Source of the DNA: Streptomyces griseochromogenes
GTDB lineage: Bacteria > Actinomycetota > Actinomycetes > Streptomycetales > Streptomycetaceae
Direction of reading: 5' to 3'
DNA: 64,000 nt
Assembly (NCBI RefSeq): GCF_001542625.1
Contig: NZ_CP016279.1
Location: forward strand, 3,906,001-3,970,000
Position 1 is the first letter of the stretch. The number at the start of each line of letters is the position of its first letter. The notes beneath the pieces are model-generated. The model did no database searches. It was not told the DNA's origin and was given only the letters and a program-made list of their open reading frames with translations. A program made the position numbers and the translations under genes. Of the stretch, positions 44,025 to 53,248 are shown piece after piece.

Positions 44025-46802
44025 ATGGGCTGCAATCCACGCCGCGTGCACATTCCCGTCATCCGCTGGAGCGCAGGCGGGCGCTGCGTGGGCCGATGGC
44101 TCGGCGCCGTGCGGGCGCGCCGGAGTGTCGCCGGTCAGATGTTCATTCTTCAAGTGCTCATCGTCGTCGTGCTGGTCGCGGCGGCAGTGGTCGCCCTGGT
44201 CCTGCAAGCGCGGAACAGCCGCATGCGCGAAGCACGCGCCCAGGCGCTGGGCACGGCCGAAGCGTTCAGCCACGCCCCCGGACTGGCTGCCCTGCTGCGA
44301 GGCCCTGATCCGACGTCGAAGCTGCAGCCGCTCGCCGAGGAGATCCGCGGACACGGTGACATCGACTTCCTCGAGGTGACGAACGTGGACGGCATCCGCT
44401 ACACCTACCCCCGCCCCAGTGGGATCGGGAAGAAGCTCCAAGGCTCCATCGAAACAGCGCGCAGGGGGCACCGGGTCATCGAGAGCGTCCACGAGCCGGT
44501 CGGAGAGGTCGTCCAAGCCGTGGTCGTCGTCAAGGACGGCGGCGACAAGGTCGTCGGCTTCGTGTCGGCCGGAATCACACTCGGCCATCTCAGCAGTGCC
44601 TTCAAGCGCCAACTGCCGGTTGTTCTCGGTGCCGGGGCCCTGGCACTGGCCCTGGCGACCGCCGGAACAGCACTGGCCGTCCGCCGGCTACGACGCCAGA
44701 CCCACGGGCTCGGGCCGGAGGAGATGACCCGGATGTACGAACACCACGACGCGGTCCTGCACACCGTCCGCGAAGGCGTGGTGATCGTCGACGAAACCGG
44801 CACCGTTCTGCTCGTCAACGACGAAGCCCGCCGGCTCCTGGAACTGCCCCCGGACGCCGAGGGCCACCGCGTCGACGACCTCCCGCTCACTCCCCGGATG
44901 AAGCGGCTGATCCTCACCCGGGATCCCGTCGACGACGAGGTGACCCCCACCGACGACCGGCTGCTGGCCGTCAACAGTCGGCCCACCGACAGCGCCGGAG
45001 GCCCGCCCGGCAGCGCGACCACCCTGCGTGACACCACGGAACTGCGCACACTCGCCGGACGCGCGGAAGTAGCCCGAAGCCGCCTCAAACTGCTGCACGA
45101 AGCCAGCGTGACCATCGGCACCACCCTCGACGTCGAACGTACCGCCGACGAACTCGCGCAAGCCGCCACACCCGGCTTCGCCGACTACACCACCGTCGAC
45201 CTCGCGGAGCCGGTCCTCGACGGCGACGAGCCCGCACCCGCCGCACTCGGCGCCGCGGTCAAGCTGCGCCGGGTGGCCCTGCGGGGCATCAGCGACGATC
45301 ACCCCCTCTACCGCAAGGGCGAACTCGTCAGCTTCGCCGCACCCAGCCCTCCCGCCCGGGGCTTCTCCGGCGGTTCCTCGGTCCTCGTGGCCGACCTGCG
45401 CACCGACGCACACTGGCAGATGCAGGACTCCCAACGGGCACAGGGCATCCTCGACCACGGCTGCCATTCCCTGATCACCGTTCCTCTGCAGGCGCGCGGA
45501 ATCCTGATAGGAGTCGCCAACTTCTGGCGCACACGGGAAGGCGGCCGCTTCGAGGAGGACGACCTGGCCCTGGCACAGGAGCTCGCCGCGCGCGCGTCGA
45601 TCTGCATCGACAACGCCCGCCGGTACACCCGCGAACACAACACCGCGGTCACACTCCAGCACAGCCTCCTGCCTGGCAGCGTGCCCGAGCAGAACGCCCT
45701 CGACATCGCTCACCGCTACCTGCCCGCCCAGGCAGGCGTCGGGGGTGACTGGTTCGATGTCATCCCGCTGCCCGGCGCTCGCGTCGCCCTCGTCGTCGGC
45801 GATGTCGTCGGCCACGGCCTGCACGCCGCCGCCACCATGGCCCGCCTGCGCACCGCCGTACAGAACTTCGCGGCCCTCGACGTGCCACCCGACGAGCTCC
45901 TCGCCCGCCTCGACGATCTCGTCATGCGCCTCGACCAGGAAAACACCGCGGCCGGACGTGAACCCGTCGTGATGGGCGCCACCTGCCTCTATGCCATCTA
46001 CGACCCCACCACCGGCATGTGCGACCTCGCACGCGCAGGCCACCCCTTGCCCGCCCTCGTCCGCCCCGACGGCACCGCGGACTTCCCCGGCCTCCCCGCC
46101 GGCCCCCCGCTCGGCCTCGGCGGCATGCCCTTTCAGGCCGCAAGGCTCAGCCTGCCCGAAGGGAGCAGCCTCATCCTCTACACCGACGGTCTCGTCCAGG
46201 GCCGCCACCGCGACATCACCACCGGCCTGACCGCCCTGCGCACCGCGCTCGCCCACGCCGGGCGCACACCACAGCAAACCTGCCGGGCCGTCCTGGACGC
46301 CCTGCCACCCACACAAGACAGCGACGACATCACCCTGCTCGTCGTCCGTACCCACCGCCTCGCACCGGACCGCATCGCCCACTGGGACGTCCCCACCGAT
46401 CCCGCCACCGTCTCCGTCGCCCGCGCCAACGTCACCCGGCAGCTCGCCGAGTGGGGTGTCCCGGAAGCCGTATCGGCCGGCATCGAGCTCATCATCAGCG
46501 AACTGGTCACCAACGCCATCCGCTACGGCACCTCCCCGATCACCATGCGCCTGCTCTACGACCGTGTCCTCACCTGCGAAGTCTCCGACGCCAGCAGCAC
46601 CGCACCTCATCTGCGCTATGCGGCCGACGACGACGAGGGCGGCCGGGGCCTCTTCCTCGTCGCACGCCTCTCCGAACGCTGGGGCACGCGCTACCCGCCC
46701 AACGGCAAGGTCATCTGGGCCGAATGCTCCCCGCACACCACCGAGGAACGGCCGCCGCACGGGGGACCGCTGATCGACGTCGATGACATCCCCGCGATCT
46801 GA
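44025..46802 (+). CDS. Membrane SpoIIE phosphatase paralogue with sensor, PAS, GAF and HATPase
   Basis: About 925 residues with the same five-part order as the gene at 35612: TM1 (FILQVLIVVVLVAAAVVALV), sensor with GIRYTYPRPSGIGKKLQGSI, TM2 (LPVVLGAGALALALATAGTA), PAS (TVREGVVIVDETGTVLLVND), GAF, PP2C (GVGGDWFDVIPL, VVGDVVGHGLHAAATM, LYTDGLVQGR, DSDDITLL) and HATPase (ELIISELVTNAIRYG, DEGGRGLFLVARLSERWG). The GAF region is the most diverged. Start uncertain: ATG 44025, GTG 43986 and GTG 44046 all lack a ribosome site. Gene duplication with intervening genes is clear. Confidence 0.93.
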   Translation: MGCNPRRVHIPVIRWSAGGRCVGRWLGAVRARRSVAGQMFILQVLIVVVLVAAAVVALVLQARNSRMREARAQALGTAEAFSHAPGLAALLRGPDPTSKLQPLAEEIRGHGDIDFLEVTNVDGIRYTYPRPSGIGKKLQGSIETARRGHRVIESVHEPVGEVVQAVVVVKDGGDKVVGFVSAGITLGHLSSAFKRQLPVVLGAGALALALATAGTALAVRRLRRQTHGLGPEEMTRMYEHHDAVLHTVREGVVIVDETGTVLLVNDEARRLLELPPDAEGHRVDDLPLTPRMKRLILTRDPVDDEVTPTDDRLLAVNSRPTDSAGGPPGSATTLRDTTELRTLAGRAEVARSRLKLLHEASVTIGTTLDVERTADELAQAATPGFADYTTVDLAEPVLDGDEPAPAALGAAVKLRRVALRGISDDHPLYRKGELVSFAAPSPPARGFSGGSSVLVADLRTDAHWQMQDSQRAQGILDHGCHSLITVPLQARGILIGVANFWRTREGGRFEEDDLALAQELAARASICIDNARRYTREHNTAVTLQHSLLPGSVPEQNALDIAHRYLPAQAGVGGDWFDVIPLPGARVALVVGDVVGHGLHAAATMARLRTAVQNFAALDVPPDELLARLDDLVMRLDQENTAAGREPVVMGATCLYAIYDPTTGMCDLARAGHPLPALVRPDGTADFPGLPAGPPLGLGGMPFQAARLSLPEGSSLILYTDGLVQGRHRDITTGLTALRTALAHAGRTPQQTCRAVLDALPPTQDSDDITLLVVRTHRLAPDRIAHWDVPTDPATVSVARANVTRQLAEWGVPEAVSAGIELIISELVTNAIRYGTSPITMRLLYDRVLTCEVSDASSTAPHLRYAADDDEGGRGLFLVARLSERWGTRYPPNGKVIWAECSPHTTEERPPHGGPLIDVDDIPAI

Positions 46803-47127
46803 CTCGGTGCCGTGAAGGATGGTCGCAGGGAGCCGTGCGCGCGGAATGTCCCTTGAACAGTCGGCCCCACGGCGTTCGGATGCCGGAGGTCAGCAGACTT
46901 GAGGAAGTCCGGTGCAGTACCGCGTCCCCGAAGCGGCGGGGAGCCGCGCGACCAACCATCCACGGCCCGAGGTCGAACGACCGTACCTCCCGCGGAGCGC
47001 CGAGCGCTCCGGTGGACCTCCGTCTCCGCCGTGCGGCGGAGACGGACCCTGCCGGCGAACGATGCCCGGGAGCACGGGCGTTGACGACGATCAGTGGGTG
47101 ATCCAACGCCTCCGATCGGAGCCCCGC
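46803..47127. other. Gap before secreted hypothetical gene
   Basis: 325 bases without a supported gene. One open frame joins into the downstream gene but has no start signals. Confidence 0.35.
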
Positions 47128-47682
47128 ATGTTGAACAGGACCCTGCAGGCCACCGCCCTCCTCGCCCTCGTGGCCGCCGTCGCCGCGCCCGTCGCCGTCG
47201 CCGCGCCCGCCCCACCCTCACCGCCCGCACCGAAGACCGTCGCCGTCTCCTCGCTCAAAGGTGACGCGCGCATGGACTACCCCGTCGCGGACCAGGAGAT
47301 ACGGGTGTCCGTCGACGCCCGCTCCACGTACACCGTGGGCAGCATCCCGGGGCGCTCCTGGGGCACCTTCCGTATCTCGCACGCCCAGGACGGCAAGCTC
47401 TACTGGGGCGAGTTCAAGGTCGACTGCCTCACCACCGGCGGCCCCACCGCCACCGTCACCGGCCGTCTGGTCCGCACCAGCCCTGGCCACCCCTGGCTCA
47501 CCATGCTGGCTCCGCACACCCGCATGGGCGTGAGCTTCTTCGTACCGGAGAAGGGCGAGGCCCGCATCGGGCTCTCCGGGGCCACCAAGAAGGGTGAGCC
47601 GCCGCTCACCAAGTGCATGGCACCCGCCGCCGACGCGAAGGTCGTCGACGGCGGGTACACCCTGCGCGACCGCATCAGCTAA
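47128..47682 (+). CDS. Secreted hypothetical protein
   Basis: 184 residues. Signal peptide with core TALLALVAAVAAPVAVAAPA, then a beta-rich mature domain with the pattern YPVADQEIRVSVDARSTYTV, WGTFRISHAQDGKLYWGEFK, and Cys in VDCLTT and TKCMAP, likely a disulfide. No catalytic motif. Function unknown. ATG 47128 with a weak GGAG site. Confidence 0.78.
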   Translation: MLNRTLQATALLALVAAVAAPVAVAAPAPPSPPAPKTVAVSSLKGDARMDYPVADQEIRVSVDARSTYTVGSIPGRSWGTFRISHAQDGKLYWGEFKVDCLTTGGPTATVTGRLVRTSPGHPWLTMLAPHTRMGVSFFVPEKGEARIGLSGATKKGEPPLTKCMAPAADAKVVDGGYTLRDRIS

Positions 47683-47785
47683 GAGGGCCTCGCCGCGATC
47701 GCCGCGCAGGCGCGATCGGTGCTGTGGACCTACGGTGGTCGAAGTGACGCCGATGAGCCGAACCGGCACAGCGGAGGAGGCTGGG

Positions 47786-48082
47786 ATGGAGGAGTACTTC
47801 GTCTGGGTGACGACGCGCCGCATCCGGCCGGGCACCCTGGCGGACTTCGAGAAGACCTGGCGGCCCGCCACCCACCCGCACGGGATGCGCCGCGCCTTCG
47901 CCTACTGGTCCGACGACGGACAGCAGATCACCGGAGTGTCGTTCTGGGACACCAAGGAGGCGTGCGACTCCTGGCGGGTCTCCGAGCCGGAGACGCAGCG
48001 GCGCGCCGGCATGGCTCCGTACGTCGTCGAGGAGCGGGAAGGCTTCTACCGCGGCCGGGAACTCGCTGTTCCCCAGCGGTAG
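47786..48082 (+). CDS. 98-residue protein of the dimeric alpha-beta barrel type
   Basis: Starts EEYFVWVTTRRIRPGTLADFEKTW and continues GMRRAFAYWSDDGQQITGVS then FWDTKEACDSWRVSE, the strand-helix-strand pattern of ABM-like small monooxygenases and related ligand-binding proteins. The haem- or flavin-linked residues cannot be identified, so no activity is claimed. GGAGGAGG ribosome site precedes ATG 47786. Confidence 0.72.
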   Translation: MEEYFVWVTTRRIRPGTLADFEKTWRPATHPHGMRRAFAYWSDDGQQITGVSFWDTKEACDSWRVSEPETQRRAGMAPYVVEEREGFYRGRELAVPQR

Positions 48083-48175
48083 CCACGGGGGAGCGGGGTC
48101 CTCGCAAGCCGCGCATACATCCAGTGTCCGCAGGTCAGGCCACCGGCGGCCAAGGAGATCCGCCCGGCCTGCCGT

Positions 48176-49507
48176 TCACGGGTGTGGCGCGACGCCTTCG
48201 TCGACCGGCAGGGCCACGGGCTGGTCCGCTTGCGCCGGCCGCGCCTCGTCCGCTCTCCTCAGACCCAGCCGGTGCAAGGCGAGATGCAGGACCGGTATCA
48301 GCACGCAGGTCACCGCGGCGCTCTGCCACAGCAGCGCGTCGAGGCGGCCCGCCGCCAGGTACGCTCCGGCGGCGACCGCGGCCAGCGCGCACACGCCGCG
48401 GTCGACGATGCTCTCCACCGACAGCAGCGTGGCGCGCGGCGCGTTCGCCGGGATGGCGTCGTTGACCAGCTTGCGCTGCACGGGATAGACGAATCCGGTG
48501 ATCGCGGCGAAGGCGCACAGCAGTCCCACCACGAGCCAGGGCCCGCCGAGTACGGTGCCCGCGAGTGCCGCGGCGAGGGCCACGCTCAGCACGGACACCC
48601 ACACGGCCGGCGACACCCGGCGACTCAGCCACTGAGGGCGGGCCGAGGCCACCGCTTCGGCCACCGTCATGGCCGCGAGCACCGTGCCGTGCGTGCTCTC
48701 CCCGATCCCGTGTTCCAGGAGGACCGGCTGGAAGAGGTTGACCTGGCAGATGCGCGAGAGCGTGAACACCGCCACGCCCTGCAGCATGAGCAGCGGCAGC
48801 CATGGCGATGTGCGCAGGGCACGGAGAGCGGCGCCGGTGTCACGGAGGAGAGTTCCGTCGCGCCGCCCGGGCCCGCCCGGCCCGGTGCTCCCACCGCGCG
48901 GCGCGAGGCGCGGCAGCGCGAGCGCACAGCCCAGGGACCCGGCCGCGCTCGCCGCGCTGAGCACGTACGGGGTCTGCGGAGCGAGCGCCATCAGCGGGCC
49001 GACGAGCGGCCAGCAGATCACCTTGGCGGCCAGGCCGAGGGACCGAGCGGTGCCCTCGGCCCTCAGATAGTGGGCATCGGCCCCTTCGGCGCGCAGACCG
49101 TCGTAGAGGTAGGCGCTCGCCGCGCCCGACGTGAGTGAGCGTCCGGCCGCTATGGCGAGGAAGTGCACGAGGAAGCCCGTGTACGAGGGGGCCAGCACCG
49201 GCGCCATGTTCGCCGCCGTCATGACGACCGCGCCCGCGCGCAGGCAGTTGAGGGCGCCGATGCGGTCGGCGACGACACCCGTCGGTATCTCGAACAGACA
49301 GAACGCTATGTAGTAGATGCTCTGGATGCCGAAGATCTGGCTGTCGGACAGACCTGCGTCGCGCTGGTAGGCGTAGAAGACGGGCATCCACCACAGCAGG
49401 TTGAACAGCAGCTGGAACCCGTTGTTGAGACGGATGATGCGCCGGGCGGCCGGGGAGGAGACCGGCCGCGCACGCCGGGGCCACAGGGCGGGCATACGGC
49501 GGCTCAC
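48176..49507 (-). CDS. MFS transporter
   Basis: 443 residues with about 12 hydrophobic helices. The first cytoplasmic loop reads CLFEIPTGVVADRIGALNCL, a close form of the G-x-x-x-D-R/K-x-G-R MFS motif A. The style resembles small-molecule exporters. GTG 49507 overlaps the stop of the PEP-synthase-like gene (GTGA); ATG 49495 is the alternative. Third gene of the ATP-grasp operon, likely exporting its product. Confidence 0.9.
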   Translation of the reverse strand: MSRRMPALWPRRARPVSSPAARRIIRLNNGFQLLFNLLWWMPVFYAYQRDAGLSDSQIFGIQSIYYIAFCLFEIPTGVVADRIGALNCLRAGAVVMTAANMAPVLAPSYTGFLVHFLAIAAGRSLTSGAASAYLYDGLRAEGADAHYLRAEGTARSLGLAAKVICWPLVGPLMALAPQTPYVLSAASAAGSLGCALALPRLAPRGGSTGPGGPGRRDGTLLRDTGAALRALRTSPWLPLLMLQGVAVFTLSRICQVNLFQPVLLEHGIGESTHGTVLAAMTVAEAVASARPQWLSRRVSPAVWVSVLSVALAAALAGTVLGGPWLVVGLLCAFAAITGFVYPVQRKLVNDAIPANAPRATLLSVESIVDRGVCALAAVAAGAYLAAGRLDALLWQSAAVTCVLIPVLHLALHRLGLRRADEARPAQADQPVALPVDEGVAPHP

Positions 49508-51516
49508 CGGGCGTAGGGGCGGATCTGGACCAGGTGGAAGACCCCTTGGTCCGCCATCAGCCACTCGATGTCCAGCGCGTCGTCGGCGTCGTCCTCGCTG
49601 AAATGGGACTGCAAGAGGCGTCCGGTGAAGGCCAGCCGGGCGAGCGCCGAGCGAGTCTCCGACGGCAGGTCCTTGCCCGCGGAACCGATGTCCACCGTAC
49701 GTCCGCCGCCCTCGACGGTGTTGTACAGGTACTGCTGCGGCAGGACGGTGCCGTCCACCACCCGCTCCGGCGAACCGGGCGTGCAGTTGAGGTACACGTT
49801 GCGGAAGTCCTCCCGGCGGGTCGGATTGCAGGTCACCAGCACACCGCCGAGACGAGCGGGCACGTACTCCTGGACGATCACTCCCATGTAGGTGTCGTCC
49901 AGGGAGATGCCGGCCTGGTGCCGCAGACGCACGCTGCGCGGTGACAGCAGGGACGCCCACACGTGCCGCACGGCGTCCATGAGCCGTTCGGCCCCGCGCA
50001 CGGTGGTCACCGAGTCGTAGATCCCCGCCGCGGAGAAGCCCGGCAGGTCCTCGGCGTTGGAGGAGGAGCGCACCACCATCCTGCGGCCGTCGGACAGCAG
50101 GTCCGGCACCGCTGCCGTGACCGCCCGGGTCACCTCGTCCGGCATCGGCGTGCCGCGCACGAGGTGCTGGAGGGTCAGGCACAGCGGGTCCACGAGGTCG
50201 AATGCCTCCAGCTCCAGGGCCATCTTCAGCTTGCCGATGCCCTGTTGGAGCGCGGGGGAAGAGGTCAGGAACAGGTGGTGGAGGTGGAACGGCAGCGCCA
50301 CGCCCTCGGGGGCGCGGACGGTCCGGGCCACGTGTTCGGCAGCCGCGGCGCGCAGTCGCTCCGGCGAGGCTCCCCCTTCGCCGAGGCGAGTGCTCAGGTG
50401 GCCGAGGAGATGGGGGCGCGGCGGGCGCCGGCGCGCGTAGAACACCGTCAGGTCGGCGGTGCGGCTGTCCAGGACGTGGTGCAGTTCCCCGAGGTTGGCG
50501 GCCTTGGTGCCGTAACTGTCGCGGTCGGTGCGCCGCAGCCGGTCGAGCGGCAGAACCGGGGCCTGGTGCAGCAGCGGCGTCCCTATGCGGATGCGCTGCT
50601 GGTGCCAGGCCGGCTTCTTCAGAGCCGGCGGTCCGGGCAGCGGCTCCAGCGTGACGGAGTCCTCACGGACCCGGTAGCGCACCCAGGCGCCGTCCAGGCC
50701 GTCGTGCCGCACGAGGGCGTCGAGGTCGCGGACGATCGCGTTCGGGATGCCCCAGCCCGAGGCCAGCACGTTGGTGTGCGAAAGCGGTGTGGTGGGCGCG
50801 GTGTTGACGAATCCGGCGACTCTGGGCACGTCGTCGGGGAGGCGGGGCATCGCGACGATGTCCGACCAGCCGAGATCCGCGGCGGCTGCCGCGTACTCGG
50901 CCATGGTGCGGAAGTGACGCAGCCGGCCCTCGGCCTCTCCGGGGTTGAGGCAGGTGCGGGTCCGGTCGCCGAACAGCTCGTGGCTGAGGATGCGGGGTAC
51001 GTCCGCCTCGCCGACCGAGGCCAGTTCGTTCTCCTGGCCGTGGTTGGCGGGCTTGAGCAGCAGCGGGAGACGTCCGTCCACCCGCTCGCGCACATAGCGG
51101 TAGAACTCCTCCAGCAGGGAGCCCTGCATGGTGTCCGCCTCGGTGGTCTCCAGCACCAGGAAGGGACGCTCGGTGCCGTCCGGGTCCTCCTCGGTGTGGA
51201 GGGACAGCACCCCGAGGAGGAAGCGGCGTTCGGGGTCCATGTAGACGGACGCGTTGAACGCGTCCAGGCCCTCGTCGAGTTCGGCCAGGGTCATGCCGAG
51301 GACGCGGGTGGCGATGTAGTCGACGTGGAAGGGGTGCGCCTGCGTGTCGAGCAGGTGCCAGGTGCTGTCGGCGCGGTCCACCACGATCTTCAGGTACGGG
51401 TGTCCGGCCAGCACTCCGGACAGCGTCCGGAACAGGGGCAGCGACAGATTGGCGCCGACGACGGTGCGGTCGCCCGCGGCCCCGGTCGCGCCGTCCTCGT
51501 CCAGGGCGAGGGTCAT
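49504..51516 (-). CDS. PEP-synthase/PPDK-like protein with non-standard domain order
   Basis: 670 residues. Residues 1-235 are an unrecognised domain. At about 245-262 lies TPLSHTNVLASGWGIPNAI, matching the phosphohistidine (swivel) segment of PEP-utilising enzymes. The nucleotide-binding domain follows: YGTKAANLGELHHVL (about 340), VVRSSSNAEDLPGFSAAG (about 485), MGVIVQEYVPARLGGVLVT, and DIEWLMADQGVFHLVQIRP at the very end. The swivel His precedes the ATP domain, unlike PEP synthase, where it follows. No PEP/pyruvate TIM barrel. It may phosphorylate a small molecule through a phospho-His. ATGA overlap with the ATP-grasp gene. Confidence 0.82.
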   Translation of the reverse strand: MTLALDEDGATGAAGDRTVVGANLSLPLFRTLSGVLAGHPYLKIVVDRADSTWHLLDTQAHPFHVDYIATRVLGMTLAELDEGLDAFNASVYMDPERRFLLGVLSLHTEEDPDGTERPFLVLETTEADTMQGSLLEEFYRYVRERVDGRLPLLLKPANHGQENELASVGEADVPRILSHELFGDRTRTCLNPGEAEGRLRHFRTMAEYAAAAADLGWSDIVAMPRLPDDVPRVAGFVNTAPTTPLSHTNVLASGWGIPNAIVRDLDALVRHDGLDGAWVRYRVREDSVTLEPLPGPPALKKPAWHQQRIRIGTPLLHQAPVLPLDRLRRTDRDSYGTKAANLGELHHVLDSRTADLTVFYARRRPPRPHLLGHLSTRLGEGGASPERLRAAAAEHVARTVRAPEGVALPFHLHHLFLTSSPALQQGIGKLKMALELEAFDLVDPLCLTLQHLVRGTPMPDEVTRAVTAAVPDLLSDGRRMVVRSSSNAEDLPGFSAAGIYDSVTTVRGAERLMDAVRHVWASLLSPRSVRLRHQAGISLDDTYMGVIVQEYVPARLGGVLVTCNPTRREDFRNVYLNCTPGSPERVVDGTVLPQQYLYNTVEGGGRTVDIGSAGKDLPSETRSALARLAFTGRLLQSHFSEDDADDALDIEWLMADQGVFHLVQIRPYAR

Positions 51517-52886
51517 GCCCGCACCCCCTCGGTGACGTCCGCGGGCAGGATGTGCGGCAGCGCGTCCACCAGGGCGGTGAGGTCGCGGACGACGGTCTGC
51601 GGCCGGTCGGCGGACAGCAGGCACATCCCCGCCATGGTGTTGGCGCCCGCGGCCGGATCGTAGACCGGCACGGGTGTGCCGTCCGGCAGGGAACTCTCGC
51701 GGACGACGGACAGTGTGCTGCCCGCGCCGACCGGGGCGGAGCGGATCACCGACGCGGAGTCCCACAGATGCCGGCGTGGCCATGGGGCGCCCGCGCCGTC
51801 CACGGCGAGGACGACGAGGGACCCGGCCGCGCCCTCGGCGTCCGCGGGCGTGAGCGCCCGTGACGGCCAGCGGGCCGGCCGGCCGAGCAACTGGTCGGTG
51901 AACATGGCGACCATGTCGAGCCCGAAGACCTCCTCGATCTGGGGCACCGTCATCGCGCCGCCGAACCGCGCCGCCGTCTCGATCACCCACATGCGGCCGT
52001 CCGCCCCGAGCTTGATCTCCGTGTGGATGCCGCAGTTCTCCAGCCCGAGCGCCTCCACGGCCCGCCGGGCCAGCTCGACGATCCGGGCCTGGGCCCCCGT
52101 ACCGACCGCTGCGGGGGTGATACCGGCCCGTTCGGTGAACGGCGCCACCGTCGGCATCCGGCCGCTCAGACACACCGGCCGGAAGACACCGTCCACGACC
52201 ACGCCCTCGACGCTGACGTAGTCACCCCACCCCGAGCCGTCGAACCACTCCTCGGCACGGCCGGTGACGATCTCCTCGACGATGAAGTCCTCACCGGCGC
52301 CGCCGACATGGAGCTCCGCGTAGCCGAGCCGCGCCGACTCGGTCATCACCGCGCGCGACCGTTCCCAGGCGTCCCGCACGTCCTCGGGCCCCTCGATGAT
52401 CTGGTGCGCGGTCGAGCCGGCGCTCCAGGCCGCCTTCAGCAGCAGCGGACAGGGCAACTCGGTGGCCGCGGCCCGTAGTTGCCGTTCCGTGGCGACGGCA
52501 GTGAAGCGGGGCTGGGGTATGCCCCGGCCTTCCCAGGCCGCGCGCATCAGGCGCTTGTCGCGGGCGAGCGCCGCGGCCGGTCCGGCGCCCCGCAGCCCGA
52601 GCAGCCGGGAGGCTTCCGCGACCGCGACCACCGCGTACTCCGAGAAGGTGATGACGGCGTCCGCGCCGACCTCGCGGGCACGCGACGCGATGAGTTCGAC
52701 CAGGTCGCGTTCGTCCGCGTCGCCGCGTGCGACGACCGAGGCGCACAGCCGCGCCGGGTCCGCCGCCACGTCGACGGGCAGATCGCTGAGTGCCAGCAGG
52801 TGCACGGCTGACCTCGCGGCCACCCGAGGCAGCGCGTACCCCATCGGGGGACCGCCCTTGGCATGCACGTACAGCACCTTCGTCAC
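51513..52886 (-). CDS. ATP-grasp ligase
   Basis: 457 residues. N-terminal Rossmann-like part with KVLYVHAKGGPPMGYALPRV, then the ATP-grasp core: LARDKRLMRAAWEGRGIPQP (about 115-135), CPLLLKAAWSAGSTAHQI, EDFIVEEIVTGRAEEWF, and the metal/ATP end GIHTEIKLGADGRMWVIETAARFGGA. This is the layout of amino-acid or peptide ligases (carboxylate plus amine, ATP to ADP) such as BacD-like enzymes. Substrates unknown. GTG 52886 is chosen from the AAGGAG site at 10 bases and the fold start. First gene of a three-gene operon. Confidence 0.9.
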   Translation of the reverse strand: MTKVLYVHAKGGPPMGYALPRVAARSAVHLLALSDLPVDVAADPARLCASVVARGDADERDLVELIASRAREVGADAVITFSEYAVVAVAEASRLLGLRGAGPAAALARDKRLMRAAWEGRGIPQPRFTAVATERQLRAAATELPCPLLLKAAWSAGSTAHQIIEGPEDVRDAWERSRAVMTESARLGYAELHVGGAGEDFIVEEIVTGRAEEWFDGSGWGDYVSVEGVVVDGVFRPVCLSGRMPTVAPFTERAGITPAAVGTGAQARIVELARRAVEALGLENCGIHTEIKLGADGRMWVIETAARFGGAMTVPQIEEVFGLDMVAMFTDQLLGRPARWPSRALTPADAEGAAGSLVVLAVDGAGAPWPRRHLWDSASVIRSAPVGAGSTLSVVRESSLPDGTPVPVYDPAAGANTMAGMCLLSADRPQTVVRDLTALVDALPHILPADVTEGVRA

Positions 52887-53057
52887 GAAATCCCAACTCC
52901 TTTGTCTTCCGGGCGAGTTCTCATTGAGGCGCGGTGGTTCGCGCGGCGCGCGGAGCGGTGTGTCGGGGTGCGCCGGCCGGTCGTCCACCGTTCCGCGGTC
53001 TCGTTTCAAGCGAAGCAGCCCGGTTGCCCGTTTCCGGGAGTGCGAAGCCTCGACGTC

Positions 53058-53220
53058 TCAGGCAAATGCCTGACTCATGACGGCGATTGACGTTCCGTGA
53101 AGGTCCCGTGATGGGTTAGTGCCCCGCCTGGGTGCACACGCATGGTGCACGGGCTGATCCCGGGCCGTCCTGCATGCCGCCCGCGCCTACGGGACACGCA
53201 TGAGGTGTTACTCAAAGTAA
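53058..53220. promoter_or_regulatory. Divergent control region with three palindromes
   Basis: Between the ATP-grasp operon (starts 52886) and the PAS-LuxR gene (starts 53249): TCAGGCA-AA-TGCCTGA at 53058-53073; two GTGCAC half-sites 7 bases apart at 53132-53150, themselves forming an inverted repeat; and TTACT-CAA-AGTAA at 53208-53220, 28 bases before the regulator start. No other 360-base gap here has as many. Confidence 0.55.
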
Positions 53221-53248
53221 TGTCGTGGAATGTTGAAGGAGTCGAGTC

